Source: DAISJM01 sp036821485
GTDB lineage: Bacteria; Verrucomicrobiota; Kiritimatiellia; CAIQIC01; JAGNIJ01
DNA: 64,000 nucleotides
Direction of reading: 5' to 3'
Assembly: GCA_036821485.1 (NCBI GenBank)
Contig: DAISJM010000008.1
Span: forward strand, 1-64,000
In this document: positions 27,817 through 36,690 of the stretch, one piece after another
How positions within the stretch are numbered: position 1 is the first letter of the stretch
How the letters are laid out: each line of letters opens with the position of its first letter
Translations under genes and position numbers: made by a program
Notes under the pieces: generated by a model
Told to the model about the DNA's origin: nothing
Databases searched by the model: none
Seen by the model: the letters and a program-made list of their open reading frames with translations, nothing else

Positions 27817-29166
27817 CTAGTACTGGTATTGGCTGCCGCCAATGAACTCGCGGATGAGCGAGTTCTTGGCAATGCAACTGTCGTCCGCGACCTCGGTCAT
27901 GGGCAGGAACATGTCATATACCCGCTTCGCGCGCATATAGGCGTCCTGCTTCTTTGCATTGTCGCGGAATTTCTCGAGCGCTTCCGGGAAGAACTTGAAG
28001 AGGCGGTTCTTCAGAATCGGCAGCTCAAACGGCATGGCGCTGTTGACCAGGTAATCCACTGTGCCGATGAAGGGAATGATATTCCGCAACTCGCTGCGGC
28101 GGACGTAGTGCCAGTGGGCGAGGGTTTCCAGCGGCTTGAGGTTCCGGTGCCAACTATCGCGGATCATGCGCCGCAGCAGCCGGTTATCGGTCCATCGCAT
28201 GAATGTGCCGTCCGCCTTCCGAACCTGGCCGAGCGTCTCGATGTAGAGACGGAACTTCTTCTTTGCATCGATGCTCTTGGTCATCTCTCCGAAGAGGCCG
28301 TGCAGGCTGTCGATCAACAGGATTTGGTTGGGTTTCAGCTTCATCTCGTGCACGTCCAGCTTTCGCGTGCCCGTCTTGAAATCGTAGTGCGGCGTCTTGA
28401 TGGTCTTGCCGGCCAGCAGGTCTGAAAGGTGCTGGTTGATCAACTCCAGATCGAGCGCCTGAGGGGTCTCGTAGTCGTAATCGCCGAACTCATCCTTCGG
28501 ATGCATTTCGAGATCGAAGAAATAGTGATCGACGTTGATGGCCACGAGTTCCATGCCGGCCTTGGTGAGGGCCTCGCTGGTCTTGATGGTGGTCGTGGTC
28601 TTGCCGGAGGATGACGGGCCGGCGATGATGACCATGCGCACGTCGGGGAGCCGTTCGATCATGGCCTGCGCGCCCACCGCGACTTCGTCGCTGTAGCGCT
28701 GTTCGCAATCCTTCACCAGTTGGGGAAAACGTCCCTCCGCGACGATCTTGTTCAGGCCGTCAACGGTCTCGCAGCCATGGTCCATGTTCCAACGCAGGAC
28801 TTCATAGATCCGCTTGTAGGGGATGTTGTCGGATGCCTCGACCTTGGGCGCGCGGGCGGCGCGGGCCTCGGCCCGTTCGTGCCGGTAGATAATGTACGCG
28901 CGGGAGGTTTTGACGTGGCCGCGCTTGATCAGCGTGGCCTCGACCAGGTCCTGGATTTCCTCGACGGAGGGGTAGGCCTTGGAGTCGTAGGTGTGGGCCA
29001 AGGCCTGTTCCACTTCGCGTGCCAGTGCGGCGGCTCTGTCGCGATCCTTGCCCCCAACGGAACTGGCCGCCTTGAAGATGGCGGTGGTGATGCGGTCCAG
29101 ATCGAAGTCGACGATATTGCCGTCGCGCTTGATGATCTTCTTGACGGTGCTCTCGTTTGTCGTCAT
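27817..29166 (-). CDS. ATP-cone domain fused to uridine kinase-like P-loop kinase
   Basis: 449 residues. Residues ~8-100 (VKKIIKRDGNIVDFDLDRIT through KTSRAYIIYRHERAEAR) match the ATP-cone, the nucleotide-sensing domain of ribonucleotide reductase and NrdR. After a linker, a uridine kinase/phosphoribulokinase-type domain begins with Walker A GPSSSGKTTTT (183-193), then NVDHYFFD and LLIDSLHGLFG. The C-terminal ~100 residues contain NIIPFIGTVDYLVNSAMPFEL. Nucleoside kinase activity with allosteric control is inferred. It is downstream of rpoD on the same strand. Confidence 0.85.
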   Translation of the reverse strand: MTTNESTVKKIIKRDGNIVDFDLDRITTAIFKAASSVGGKDRDRAAALAREVEQALAHTYDSKAYPSVEEIQDLVEATLIKRGHVKTSRAYIIYRHERAEARAARAPKVEASDNIPYKRIYEVLRWNMDHGCETVDGLNKIVAEGRFPQLVKDCEQRYSDEVAVGAQAMIERLPDVRMVIIAGPSSSGKTTTTIKTSEALTKAGMELVAINVDHYFFDLEMHPKDEFGDYDYETPQALDLELINQHLSDLLAGKTIKTPHYDFKTGTRKLDVHEMKLKPNQILLIDSLHGLFGEMTKSIDAKKKFRLYIETLGQVRKADGTFMRWTDNRLLRRMIRDSWHRNLKPLETLAHWHYVRRSELRNIIPFIGTVDYLVNSAMPFELPILKNRLFKFFPEALEKFRDNAKKQDAYMRAKRVYDMFLPMTEVADDSCIAKNSLIREFIGGSQYQY

Positions 29167-29242
29167 TCAGCACTCTCCTCTCTACTGGGGCACAGAAAAC
29201 ATACACGCGCCGCGCCGGGGGAGAAAGCCGGTGCGGAACACG

Positions 29243-31030
29243 TCAGTCGCTGAACTCGAGGAATCCCTCGAGTTTGCGAATGCGGGTGGGATGCCGCATC
29301 TTCCTTAAAGCCTTGGCCTCAATCTGGCGGATGCGTTCGCGGGTCACATTGAATTTGCGGCCCACTTCCTCGAGCGTCCGGGAGTAACCATCTGCGAGTC
29401 CGAACCGGAGGGTCAGAACTTCCTGCTCGCGCTCCGTCAGGGTCTTGAGCACCTCCTGCAGGCGGTCCTTCAGCAGGCTGTATGCCGTCATCTCGGAAGG
29501 ATTTTCCGCAGTCTTGTCCTCGATGAAATCGCCGAAATGAGTATCTTCGCTGTCGCCCACGGGGCTTTGCAGCGAGATCGGCTGCTGGGCCATCTTGAGT
29601 ACGGCGCGCACGCGGTCCACGGGGAGATTCATCTCCTCGGCCACCTCCTCGGGCGTGGGTTCGCGGCCGAACTCCTGCACGAGTTGCTTTTGCACACGCA
29701 TGAGCTTGTTGATCGTCTCGATCATGTGCACGGGAATACGGATCGTGCGGGCCTGGTCAGCGATCGACCGGGTGATGGCTTGGCGGATCCACCACGTGGC
29801 GTACGTGCTGAACTTGTAGCCGCGGCGGTATTCGAACTTCTCCACCGCCTTCATGAGGCCCATGTTGCCTTCCTGGATGAGATCGAGGAAGGAGAGGCCG
29901 CGGTTCGTATATTTCTTGGCGATGCTGATGACCAGGCGGAGGTTGGCCTCGACCATTTCCGTCTTGGCGCGCAGGCCCTTGCGGAGCCAGGTCTTCAATT
30001 CCTTGTAATTATGCTCAAACTCGGGCCCGAGCATCCGCTGCTCTTCTTCCATCTGGTGCAGCTTGCGGGTCTCGTTGCGAAGCGCTTCCTGCTGGCCCTT
30101 GCTCTTCTGCGCGCGCTCGAGCTTGCGGATGTTATCCATGCAGCCCTTGACGCGGTGGTAGACCTCGTCGGCGATCGTGACGAAGTCCTCAATGGCCTTT
30201 TGCTTGAAGTAGAGCTTTTCACAACAGACCGCGAGTTTGTCCCGGGTCTGCTCAAAGGTCTTCAGCCGGCGCTGCCGCGCGGCGCGGCTCAGGCGGGCCT
30301 GCTGACAGACGGCGAACTTCGCGCCGACCGCCGAGTGCTGGCGGAGGATGTTCTTCCGCAGCGCGTTCAGCGTCTTCAGATACTTCTCGCGGCTGTCGAC
30401 GTGCTTGTCGCTGATGATCCGGTCGAACCGTTCCTTGCCGGCTTCGAGCCGCTCGACCAGCGCGAGGCTGGCCTGGGTGAAGAAACCAAATTGCGTGAAG
30501 AGTTTGCGGGCGTTGATTTCCGCTTCCTCGATGCGCTTCGAAATCTCGACTTCCTGCTCGCGCGTGAGGAGGGGAACCTGGCCCATCTGCTTGAGGTACA
30601 TGCGAACGGGATCGTCCAGCACGTCCATGCGCTGGGCCTGCCGTTCGCGCTCCTCCTTCTCCATCTGCGACTTGAAGCGCTGCTCGTCGGAATCATCGAT
30701 CACCTCGATGTCCATGCCGCGCAAAAGGATCAGGATGCTGTCGAACTCTTCCGGGCTCAGTACGCTTTCCGGGAGGGCCTCGTTGATGTCGTCGTACGTC
30801 AGGTAGCCCTGTTCGCCGGCGAGTTTGAGCAAATCCTTGATCTTGGTGTTCCGCTCTTCGCGGTTCACCTTGATCTGGACCACTTCCTCACTGCCTGCAG
30901 AAGACGCTTTGGGCGCGTGCTCAGCCGCCGCTTTCTGATCCTTCGGCTTGGCCGGACGCGACACTTCCTGTTTGGACGTCTTGCCCTTCTTCTTACTCCG
31001 CTCAGCAGAATCTGCCGCTGTTTTTCCCAT
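29243..31030 (-). CDS. rpoD: RNA polymerase primary sigma factor
   Basis: 595 residues. A Lys-rich N-terminus leads into region 1.1 (IKDLLKLAGEQGYLTYDDINEALP), region 1.2 (DDPVRMYLKQMGQVPLLTREQEVEI), a non-conserved region of normal size, region 2 (NLRLVISIAKKYTNRGLSFLDLIQEGN and YATWWIRQAITR), region 3, and region 4 with the helix-turn-helix TLEEVGRKFNVTRERIRQIE. This is the housekeeping sigma-70. ATG 31030 follows CTAAGGAGTG. It lies next to dnaG, as in classical macromolecular synthesis operons. Confidence 0.98.
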   Translation of the reverse strand: MGKTAADSAERSKKKGKTSKQEVSRPAKPKDQKAAAEHAPKASSAGSEEVVQIKVNREERNTKIKDLLKLAGEQGYLTYDDINEALPESVLSPEEFDSILILLRGMDIEVIDDSDEQRFKSQMEKEERERQAQRMDVLDDPVRMYLKQMGQVPLLTREQEVEISKRIEEAEINARKLFTQFGFFTQASLALVERLEAGKERFDRIISDKHVDSREKYLKTLNALRKNILRQHSAVGAKFAVCQQARLSRAARQRRLKTFEQTRDKLAVCCEKLYFKQKAIEDFVTIADEVYHRVKGCMDNIRKLERAQKSKGQQEALRNETRKLHQMEEEQRMLGPEFEHNYKELKTWLRKGLRAKTEMVEANLRLVISIAKKYTNRGLSFLDLIQEGNMGLMKAVEKFEYRRGYKFSTYATWWIRQAITRSIADQARTIRIPVHMIETINKLMRVQKQLVQEFGREPTPEEVAEEMNLPVDRVRAVLKMAQQPISLQSPVGDSEDTHFGDFIEDKTAENPSEMTAYSLLKDRLQEVLKTLTEREQEVLTLRFGLADGYSRTLEEVGRKFNVTRERIRQIEAKALRKMRHPTRIRKLEGFLEFSD

Positions 31031-31085
31031 ACACTCCTTAGAGAAAGGCGCAAAAAAGGCCTATTTTAGCCACGAGAGTCAAACA

Positions 31086-31114
31086 ATATTTAGGATTCCC
31101 CTTTGTTCGTCAAG
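31086..31114 (-). promoter_or_regulatory. Candidate promoter upstream of rpoD
   Basis: On the minus strand TTGACG (31109-31114) is followed after 17 bases by AATATT (31086-31091), inside the ~200-base dnaG-rpoD gap. It would allow rpoD transcription independent of dnaG. TATTGT with a 19-base spacer is an alternative -10. Confidence 0.4.
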
Positions 31115-31227
31115 CGTAACGGTAAAGTTTGTTACGCCAAACTATTACCCCCGAAGGAGTTTTGGCGGTAGGGGAGATCGACCAAAAATGGATTTGGGGC
31201 AGGGGGCGGACGAGGGAGGGGGGGGTC

Positions 31228-33039
31228 CTACAGGTGCAGGATAGGGGCGGCTTTTTCCCAGCCCTGCTGCATCAGCTTGATATCAAGGGTCAACTGCTTG
31301 CTCTCCGCGTCCAGCGTGTCCCGTTCCGGGCCGGTTGCCGTCTCGAGGCGCTTCCTCAATTCCGTCCGCCGCCGTTCCAGCTCTTTTCGACGGATCACGA
31401 GAATCAGGTCTTGCGCGGCTTCTTCGGGCGAAACATCGTTACCCATTACCTTGGGCGGTGCCATCTGGATTTCGGCCGCAAGCCGCTGGCACTCCTCGTC
31501 TTCATCGGCCAGTTCCGACATCAGGTTGACCGTGGCGCCGCCGGGGGAGCTGATCAGCGCCTGGAGGATCTTCCGGCACATGTCGTCGGAAAGATACTCC
31601 AGCTTCATGAAGCGCCTCACGACCTCGGCCGTCTCGGGGAAGGTGGCGATGAGTTCGGCAAGCTGGATTTCCTCCGGCGGGTGCGATTTCCGCTGGATGG
31701 GGCCGGCCGCCGCGGCTGCGCGCGACGCGGGCCGTGCTGCGCGATCGAGTCGCACATTCAGGTCCTCGCGCAACGCGTTTTCGCTGATGCCAAGTTCGTG
31801 CGCAGCCTGGTGCAGCAAGCGGTCACGTTGCACCGCCGACGGCGCGTGCACGATTGTATCCAGGATTGCTCCGGCGGAGCGCATCAGCGCGGCCTCGTTG
31901 GAGAAATCCTCGCGCGCTCGCAGTACGCCGATGTGAAAGGTCAGGACCGATTGCGCGCCGCTTATGACCTTCTCGAAGGCGGCCGCACCCTGCTTGCGAA
32001 TCAGGGAATCCGGATCCTCGCCTTTCGGCAGGGCGGCAATGCTGACACTGAGCCCGGCGCTGAACAGGACTTCGGCCGAACGCAGCGAGGCATCCTGACC
32101 GGCTTTGTCCGCGTCGAGCACGACGACAACGGAATCCGCGTAGCGCTTCAGCAGGCGAGCGTGGTCTTCCGTCAATGCCGTGCCTTGCGAAGCGACGGCC
32201 GTGGTGAAGCCGGCCGTGTGGCAGCGGATGACGTCGATCTGCCCCTCGCAGAGGATCGCCGTCCGGGTGTCCATGATGTTCCGGCGCGCGCGGTCGAGCG
32301 CGTAGAGCACGCGGCCCTTGCGGAAGAGGGGGGTCTCGGGGCTGTTCACATACTTCGCCACCTTGACGTCCTTCTCCATGATGCGGCCGCTGAAGGCGAT
32401 CACGCGGCCGAGCTCGTCACGGATGGAAAACATCAGGCGGTTGCGGAAACGATCGTAGGGCTGGCCGTCTTCGGTGTGGGAGATGAGGCCGGCGGCTTCG
32501 AGGAGCTGCAGCGGGAGTTTCTTCTTGCGGCTCCACTGCACGAGGCTGTCCCGCCGGTCGGGCGCGTAGCCGATCAGGAAATCGCGCACCACGTCGTCGC
32601 CCAGGTCGCGCTCCTTGAGATAGGCGCGCGCGCGCTGGGCGGCGTCCATCTCCAGGAGGGCCCGCTGGTAGATCGCGGCGACCTCCTCGTGAATCTTGTA
32701 GAGCTCGCCCTTGTTCGAATCGGCGCCGCCATCGCCCTCGGACCACTCGATGCGCATGCCGACGCGCTCGCCGAGAATGCGCGCGGCCGTGCCGAAGTCG
32801 ACGTTTTCATACTGCATGATGAAGCGGAACACATCGCCGCCCGCGCCGCAGCCGAAGCAGTGATAGATCTGGCGCTGGGGGTTGACGTGGAAGGAGGGGG
32901 ACTTCTCCTTATGGAATGGGCAGAGCGCCTTGAACGAACCGCCCGCGCGCTTGAGCTGGAAGTAGGAGCCGATGACCTCGGCGACGTCGTTCGCGTTGCG
33001 AATCTGCTCGATGACGTCCTTGGAGATGATCTTCGGCAT
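31228..33039 (-). CDS. dnaG: DNA primase
   Basis: 603 residues. Zinc-binding domain with C40, H43, C61 and C64 (CPFHKEKSP and HCFGCGAGG), TOPRIM domain with ILCEGQIDVI and the acidic DADKAGQDAS, and a variable C-terminal helicase-binding part ending in a coiled-coil-like ELERRRTELRKRLE. It lays down RNA primers for replication. It lies between cvpA (17-base gap) and rpoD. Confidence 0.97.
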   Translation of the reverse strand: MPKIISKDVIEQIRNANDVAEVIGSYFQLKRAGGSFKALCPFHKEKSPSFHVNPQRQIYHCFGCGAGGDVFRFIMQYENVDFGTAARILGERVGMRIEWSEGDGGADSNKGELYKIHEEVAAIYQRALLEMDAAQRARAYLKERDLGDDVVRDFLIGYAPDRRDSLVQWSRKKKLPLQLLEAAGLISHTEDGQPYDRFRNRLMFSIRDELGRVIAFSGRIMEKDVKVAKYVNSPETPLFRKGRVLYALDRARRNIMDTRTAILCEGQIDVIRCHTAGFTTAVASQGTALTEDHARLLKRYADSVVVVLDADKAGQDASLRSAEVLFSAGLSVSIAALPKGEDPDSLIRKQGAAAFEKVISGAQSVLTFHIGVLRAREDFSNEAALMRSAGAILDTIVHAPSAVQRDRLLHQAAHELGISENALREDLNVRLDRAARPASRAAAAAGPIQRKSHPPEEIQLAELIATFPETAEVVRRFMKLEYLSDDMCRKILQALISSPGGATVNLMSELADEDEECQRLAAEIQMAPPKVMGNDVSPEEAAQDLILVIRRKELERRRTELRKRLETATGPERDTLDAESKQLTLDIKLMQQGWEKAAPILHL

Positions 33040-33056
33040 GGGTAAAGGTCCGCCGG

Positions 33057-33725
33057 TCAGTCATCCCCGCCGGTCATGTCTTCGCCGGCCGGGATCTCTT
33101 CGATGGTTTCGCCTGCAGGAATCTCGCGGATGTCCTCGCCGGCTGGAATCTCGAGGCTCTCGCCCGCGGGGATCTCCTCGACGTCGGTGATCTCGGGGAG
33201 TTCCTCTACCGCCTGAACGGCCGGCGCGAGTTGGGGATACTTCTCCGCCACCACGGGCCCGAGCGTGCGGTAGACGAACCCGCCGAGGACCGAGTCCTCG
33301 GCGCAGAGGCGGTGAAGTTGGGTGTTGGGAAGCAGTGCGAGGGCCAGCAGGCCCGCAGTGACGATGGCGAGCGTCTTGGCGAGTCCGGCCAGCGCTCCGC
33401 CGAGTTTCTCCAGCTTGCCCTTGAAGGAGAACTGCATCAGGTTGCGCAGCAGGATGCGGAGGAGGAGCATTAGGACGTAGGCGCCGATCAGCGCCACGAC
33501 GAAGGCGGCCAGGTAGGCCGAGGTGTCCGTGCCGAGATTCGCCTTGTCCGTGAAGTACTCGCCCAGCGGCCTGTAGAGCCGCCAGCCGGCGTAGACGGCC
33601 AGGCCAACGCTGATCAATCCCGCCAGTTCGCCCGACAATCCCTTGGCCAGCCCGCGGATGAGGCCGAGCAGGATCAGGATGATCGCCACGATATCCACGA
33701 TGTTGAACTGGGGCAGGTTGTCCAT
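33057..33725 (-). CDS. CvpA family membrane protein with EIPAGE repeat tail
   Basis: 222 residues. Residues 1-~165 hold four hydrophobic helices with FNIVDIVAIILILLGLIRGLAKGL, the N-terminal pattern of CvpA/colicin V production proteins. The last ~40 residues contain a hexapeptide, (E)IPAGE, repeated four times with acidic spacers, a tail not normal for the family. It heads the cvpA-dnaG-rpoD gene line on the minus strand. Confidence 0.82.
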   Translation of the reverse strand: MDNLPQFNIVDIVAIILILLGLIRGLAKGLSGELAGLISVGLAVYAGWRLYRPLGEYFTDKANLGTDTSAYLAAFVVALIGAYVLMLLLRILLRNLMQFSFKGKLEKLGGALAGLAKTLAIVTAGLLALALLPNTQLHRLCAEDSVLGGFVYRTLGPVVAEKYPQLAPAVQAVEELPEITDVEEIPAGESLEIPAGEDIREIPAGETIEEIPAGEDMTGGDD

Positions 33726-33851
33726 GCATCACCTCGAATGAAAACTTCCCCTACGTTAAGCACCCCTCCCGTCGCCCGCAAGCAACTTCGACGCCGCTGC
33801 GTCGGCGGTCGCCTCCGCGCCGTCCCGAACGCGAAGAAAGCAAATCCACTC

Positions 33852-33880
33852 TTGACGCGCATTTTTCGCGTCCGTACAAT
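33852..33880 (+). promoter_or_regulatory. Near-consensus sigma-70 promoter of the homospermidine operon
   Basis: TTGACG (33852-33857), a 17-base spacer and TACAAT (33875-33880), about 67 bases before the hss start. A 6-bp inverted repeat GACGCG/CGCGTC (33854-33859 and 33867-33872) sits between the two hexamers and overlaps the -35 box, a possible operator. Confidence 0.75.
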
Positions 33881-33946
33881 GCGTCTCCTAATAGGGGGGC
33901 GCGGTTGTCCCTCGTGTGTGAAGTAACGCGGAGGTGGGTGGAGATC

Positions 33947-35404
33947 ATGTTTAATTTCAGCAAGCGAATCCTGATTGTCGGTTACGGTTCCGTTTCACAG
34001 TGCACACTCCCCATCCTGGTCAAACTCCTCAAGGTCCCTTTCGAGAACATCACCGTGATGGATTTCGAAGATAAGGCGAAGGACCTCGCGCCGTGGATCA
34101 AGAAGGGCATCCGCTGGGTTCGCAAGCGCATCACGGAAGACAATATGTCCGCCGTGCTGTCCAAATACCTCAAGGCCGGCGACCTGTTGATCGACCTGGC
34201 GTGGAACATCGATTGCTGCGAACTCCTCCAGTGGTGCCACGACCGCGGCGTTCTCTACGTCAACACCTCCGTCGAACTGTGGGACCCGTACGCGGGCGCC
34301 CCGAACAAGCCGCCGCAGGAGCGGACCCTTTACTGGCGGCACATGAACATCCGCCGCATGACCTCCAAATGGTCCAGGCCGGGCCCGACGGCGGTGATCG
34401 AGCACGGCGCCAACCCGGGCCTCATCTCGCATTTCGTCAAGCAGGGCCTGCTCGATATCGGCAGCCGGTCGCTCCGCGACCGCAAGATCACCGGCTCCCG
34501 CGCGAAGGCGGTGGAGCAGTCGATGTCCGAGCTGTGCTTCAACGAGCTGGCGATGCAGCTTGGCGTCAAGGTCATCCACGTCAGCGAGCGCGATACGCAG
34601 ATCAGCAACGTGCCGAAGAAGGTCGACGAGTTTGTGAACACGTGGAGCATCGAAGGCTTCCGCGAGGAAGGCACGACCACGGCGGAGATGGGCTGGGGCA
34701 CTCACGAGAAGGAACTGCCGCGGCTGGCTTTCGAGCACAAGAGCGGGCCGAAGAACCAGATCTGCCTTGCGCGCATGGGCATGAACACCTTCGTGGTGTC
34801 GTGGGTCCCGAACTACTGCATCCAGGGCATGATCGTCCGCCACGGCGAGGCGTTCACGCTCTCCGACCGGCTCACCGTCTGGAAGGGGAAGAAGGCGATC
34901 TATCGCCCGACCGTCCATTACGCCTACTGCCCGTGCGACAACGCGATCATCTCGCTGCACGAGTTGCGCGGCCGCGATTACTCGCTGCAGCCGAAGCTGC
35001 GGATCATGAACGACGAGATCACGTCGGGCGAAGACATCCTCGGCGCCCTGCTCATGGGGCACGGCTACAACTCGTGGTGGACCGGCAGCATTCTCGACAT
35101 CGAGGAGTCGCGCCGGCTCGTGCCGCACCAGAATGCGACCACGATGCAGGTGGCCATCTCCGTCGTTGCCGCGTCGCTGTGGATGATTCAGAACCCGGAC
35201 GATGGCGTGTGCTCGCCGGAAGACCTGCCGCATGACTTTGTGCTCAAGGTCTCCAAGCCGTACCTCGGCAAGTTCGTGTCCATCCCGTCGGACTGGACGC
35301 CGCTGAAGCACTACGAGAACCACTTCAAGGGCTACAACAATCCGCGGATCGACCGCAAAGACGTGTGGCAGTTCAAGAACTTCCTGATCACGGACGGGGA
35401 TTGA
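33947..35404 (+). CDS. hss: Homospermidine synthase
   Basis: 485 residues of the saccharopine-dehydrogenase-like fold. The N-terminus (FSKRILIVGYGSVSQCTLPIL) is the NAD-binding loop of bacterial homospermidine synthase. Further typical segments are LIDLAWNIDCCELLQWCHD, YVNTSVELWDPY, EHGANPGLISHFVKQGL and HGYNSWWTGS. It condenses two putrescines (or putrescine and spermidine) using NAD+. ATG 33947 has GGAGATC upstream. The ODC gene follows in the same direction and supplies the substrate. Confidence 0.95.
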   Translation: MFNFSKRILIVGYGSVSQCTLPILVKLLKVPFENITVMDFEDKAKDLAPWIKKGIRWVRKRITEDNMSAVLSKYLKAGDLLIDLAWNIDCCELLQWCHDRGVLYVNTSVELWDPYAGAPNKPPQERTLYWRHMNIRRMTSKWSRPGPTAVIEHGANPGLISHFVKQGLLDIGSRSLRDRKITGSRAKAVEQSMSELCFNELAMQLGVKVIHVSERDTQISNVPKKVDEFVNTWSIEGFREEGTTTAEMGWGTHEKELPRLAFEHKSGPKNQICLARMGMNTFVVSWVPNYCIQGMIVRHGEAFTLSDRLTVWKGKKAIYRPTVHYAYCPCDNAIISLHELRGRDYSLQPKLRIMNDEITSGEDILGALLMGHGYNSWWTGSILDIEESRRLVPHQNATTMQVAISVVAASLWMIQNPDDGVCSPEDLPHDFVLKVSKPYLGKFVSIPSDWTPLKHYENHFKGYNNPRIDRKDVWQFKNFLITDGD

Positions 35405-35422
35405 TCCCCGGATCGGGGCCCC

Positions 35423-35454
35423 GAACTTGGAACTTGGAACCTGACACTTGAAAC
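35423..35454. repeat. GAACTTGGAACTTGGAACC-type short repeat between hss and ODC
   Basis: Tandem degenerate copies of GAACTTG / GAACCTGACACTTGAA fill most of the 69-base gap between the two genes. Just before it (35406-35418) is a short CCCCG-GAT-CGGGG hairpin. Confidence 0.65.
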
Positions 35455-35473
35455 GCGACCGAAGGGAGCTCTC

Positions 35474-36610
35474 ATGAATCATGCGAAGCTGAAGGCCATT
35501 GCGAAGGAATACGGCACGCCGGTGTTCGTGGTGGACCACGATGCGATCCGTGAGAACTACCGCAAGTTCAAGAAATACCTGCCGCGCGTGCAGGCTTATT
35601 ACGCGGTCAAGGCCAACTCGGCGCCGGAAATCGTCCAAACGCTGTACAAAATCGGCGCGAGCTTCGATGTGGCGTCCATGCCCGAGTTCATGCTCGTCTA
35701 CGACAACATCCGGCACCTGCCCGCGAAGAAGCGGCAGGATTTCATCTGGGACAAGATCATCTACGCGCATCCGATCAAGGCCAACCAGACGTTGATCGAG
35801 CTCGACCAGTACAAGCCGCTGGTGACCTACGACAACTACGAGGAAATCCGCAAGGTCAAGAAGTACGCCCCGCATGCGGGCCTTGTGTTGCGCATCAAGG
35901 TGCCGAACACCGGCGCGATGGTGGAGCTCTCCTCGAAATTCGGCGCTGATCCCGGCGATGCCGTGAATCTCATCAAGGCCGCGCACGACGTCGGGTTGAC
36001 GGTCGAGGGCATCAGCTTCCACGTCGGCAGCCAGACCACGAATTTCCAGAATTACGTGCAGGCCCTGCAGGTTGCCGCCGGCATTTTCAAGGAAGCCTGG
36101 TCGCGCGGGTTCGACAAGATGATCCAACTCGATATCGGTGGCGGCTTCCCGGCGCCGTACGACGAAAACGTCCGGCCGTTCCGCGAGTTGGCCGATACGC
36201 TCAACGCCGAGTTCGACCGGCTGTTCCCGAAGAAGGTCGAGATTCTTGCCGAGCCCGGCCGCTTCATGATTGCCACGGCCGGCACGGCTGTCTCCGAAGT
36301 CATCGGCAAAGCCGACCACGACGGCAAGCGCTGCTATTACATCAACGATGGCGTGTATCACACCTACTCGGGCATCATCTTTGACCACTGCAAGTACCCG
36401 GTGAAAGCGTTCAAGAAAGGTCCGACGCAAATCTGTTCCGTGTTCGGTCCGACCTGCGACGCGCTCGACACCATCGGCTTGGCCGAGCAGCTTCCTGATC
36501 TAAAGCTCGGTGACCTGGTGTACTCGGAAAATATCGGCGCCTATAGCGCCGCATCATCGACCTACTTCAACGGCTTCCCGCCCGCGAAAGTCGTCCACGT
36601 GAATATGTAG
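35474..36610 (+). CDS. Ornithine decarboxylase-like type III PLP enzyme
   Basis: 378 residues of the fold III alanine-racemase-like decarboxylases. The PLP lysine is Lys46 in YYAVKANS, the glycine loop is DIGGGFP (220-226), EPGRF is at 260-264, and the substrate-binding Cys328-Asp329 lies in FGPTCDALDT, a pattern favouring ornithine over meso-diaminopimelate. Cytosolic; makes putrescine, which the adjacent hss gene would turn into homospermidine. AGGGAG precedes ATG 35474. Confidence 0.92.
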   Translation: MNHAKLKAIAKEYGTPVFVVDHDAIRENYRKFKKYLPRVQAYYAVKANSAPEIVQTLYKIGASFDVASMPEFMLVYDNIRHLPAKKRQDFIWDKIIYAHPIKANQTLIELDQYKPLVTYDNYEEIRKVKKYAPHAGLVLRIKVPNTGAMVELSSKFGADPGDAVNLIKAAHDVGLTVEGISFHVGSQTTNFQNYVQALQVAAGIFKEAWSRGFDKMIQLDIGGGFPAPYDENVRPFRELADTLNAEFDRLFPKKVEILAEPGRFMIATAGTAVSEVIGKADHDGKRCYYINDGVYHTYSGIIFDHCKYPVKAFKKGPTQICSVFGPTCDALDTIGLAEQLPDLKLGDLVYSENIGAYSAASSTYFNGFPPAKVVHVNM

Positions 36611-36628
36611 CAGGCAGGGCGACGCCGT

Positions 36629-36688
36629 TGTAGGCCGGGGCTCTGTCCCCGGCGTCTTGTCCCGCCGCCCGCAGAGGGGCGGCCTACA
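36629..36688. repeat. Structured 60-base element with three paired stems
   Basis: TGTAGGCC at 36629-36636 pairs with GGCCTACA at 36681-36688. Inside are two further hairpins, one with arms CCGGGG/CCCCGG and one with arms CCGCCC/GGGCGG. This folds as a three-way junction. It starts 18 bases after the ODC stop in a 340-base gap with no gene. Confidence 0.75.
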
Positions 36689-36690
36689 TC

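Noticed and set aside
29537..33045. Long plus-strand open frames opposite rpoD and dnaG
   Set aside because: Antisense shadows of two conserved housekeeping genes; composition is biased to Leu, His, Glu and Arg as expected from reverse reading.
33060..33180. Possible CRISPR-like or direct repeat array
   Set aside because: Repeats are in-frame hexapeptide codons (EIPAGE) within a CvpA protein; units are degenerate and lack unique spacers.
33995..36430. Very long open frame on the minus strand opposite hss and ODC
   Set aside because: It is a GC-driven antisense frame; the plus strand encodes two complete enzymes with catalytic motifs, and the antisense product has no recognisable domain.
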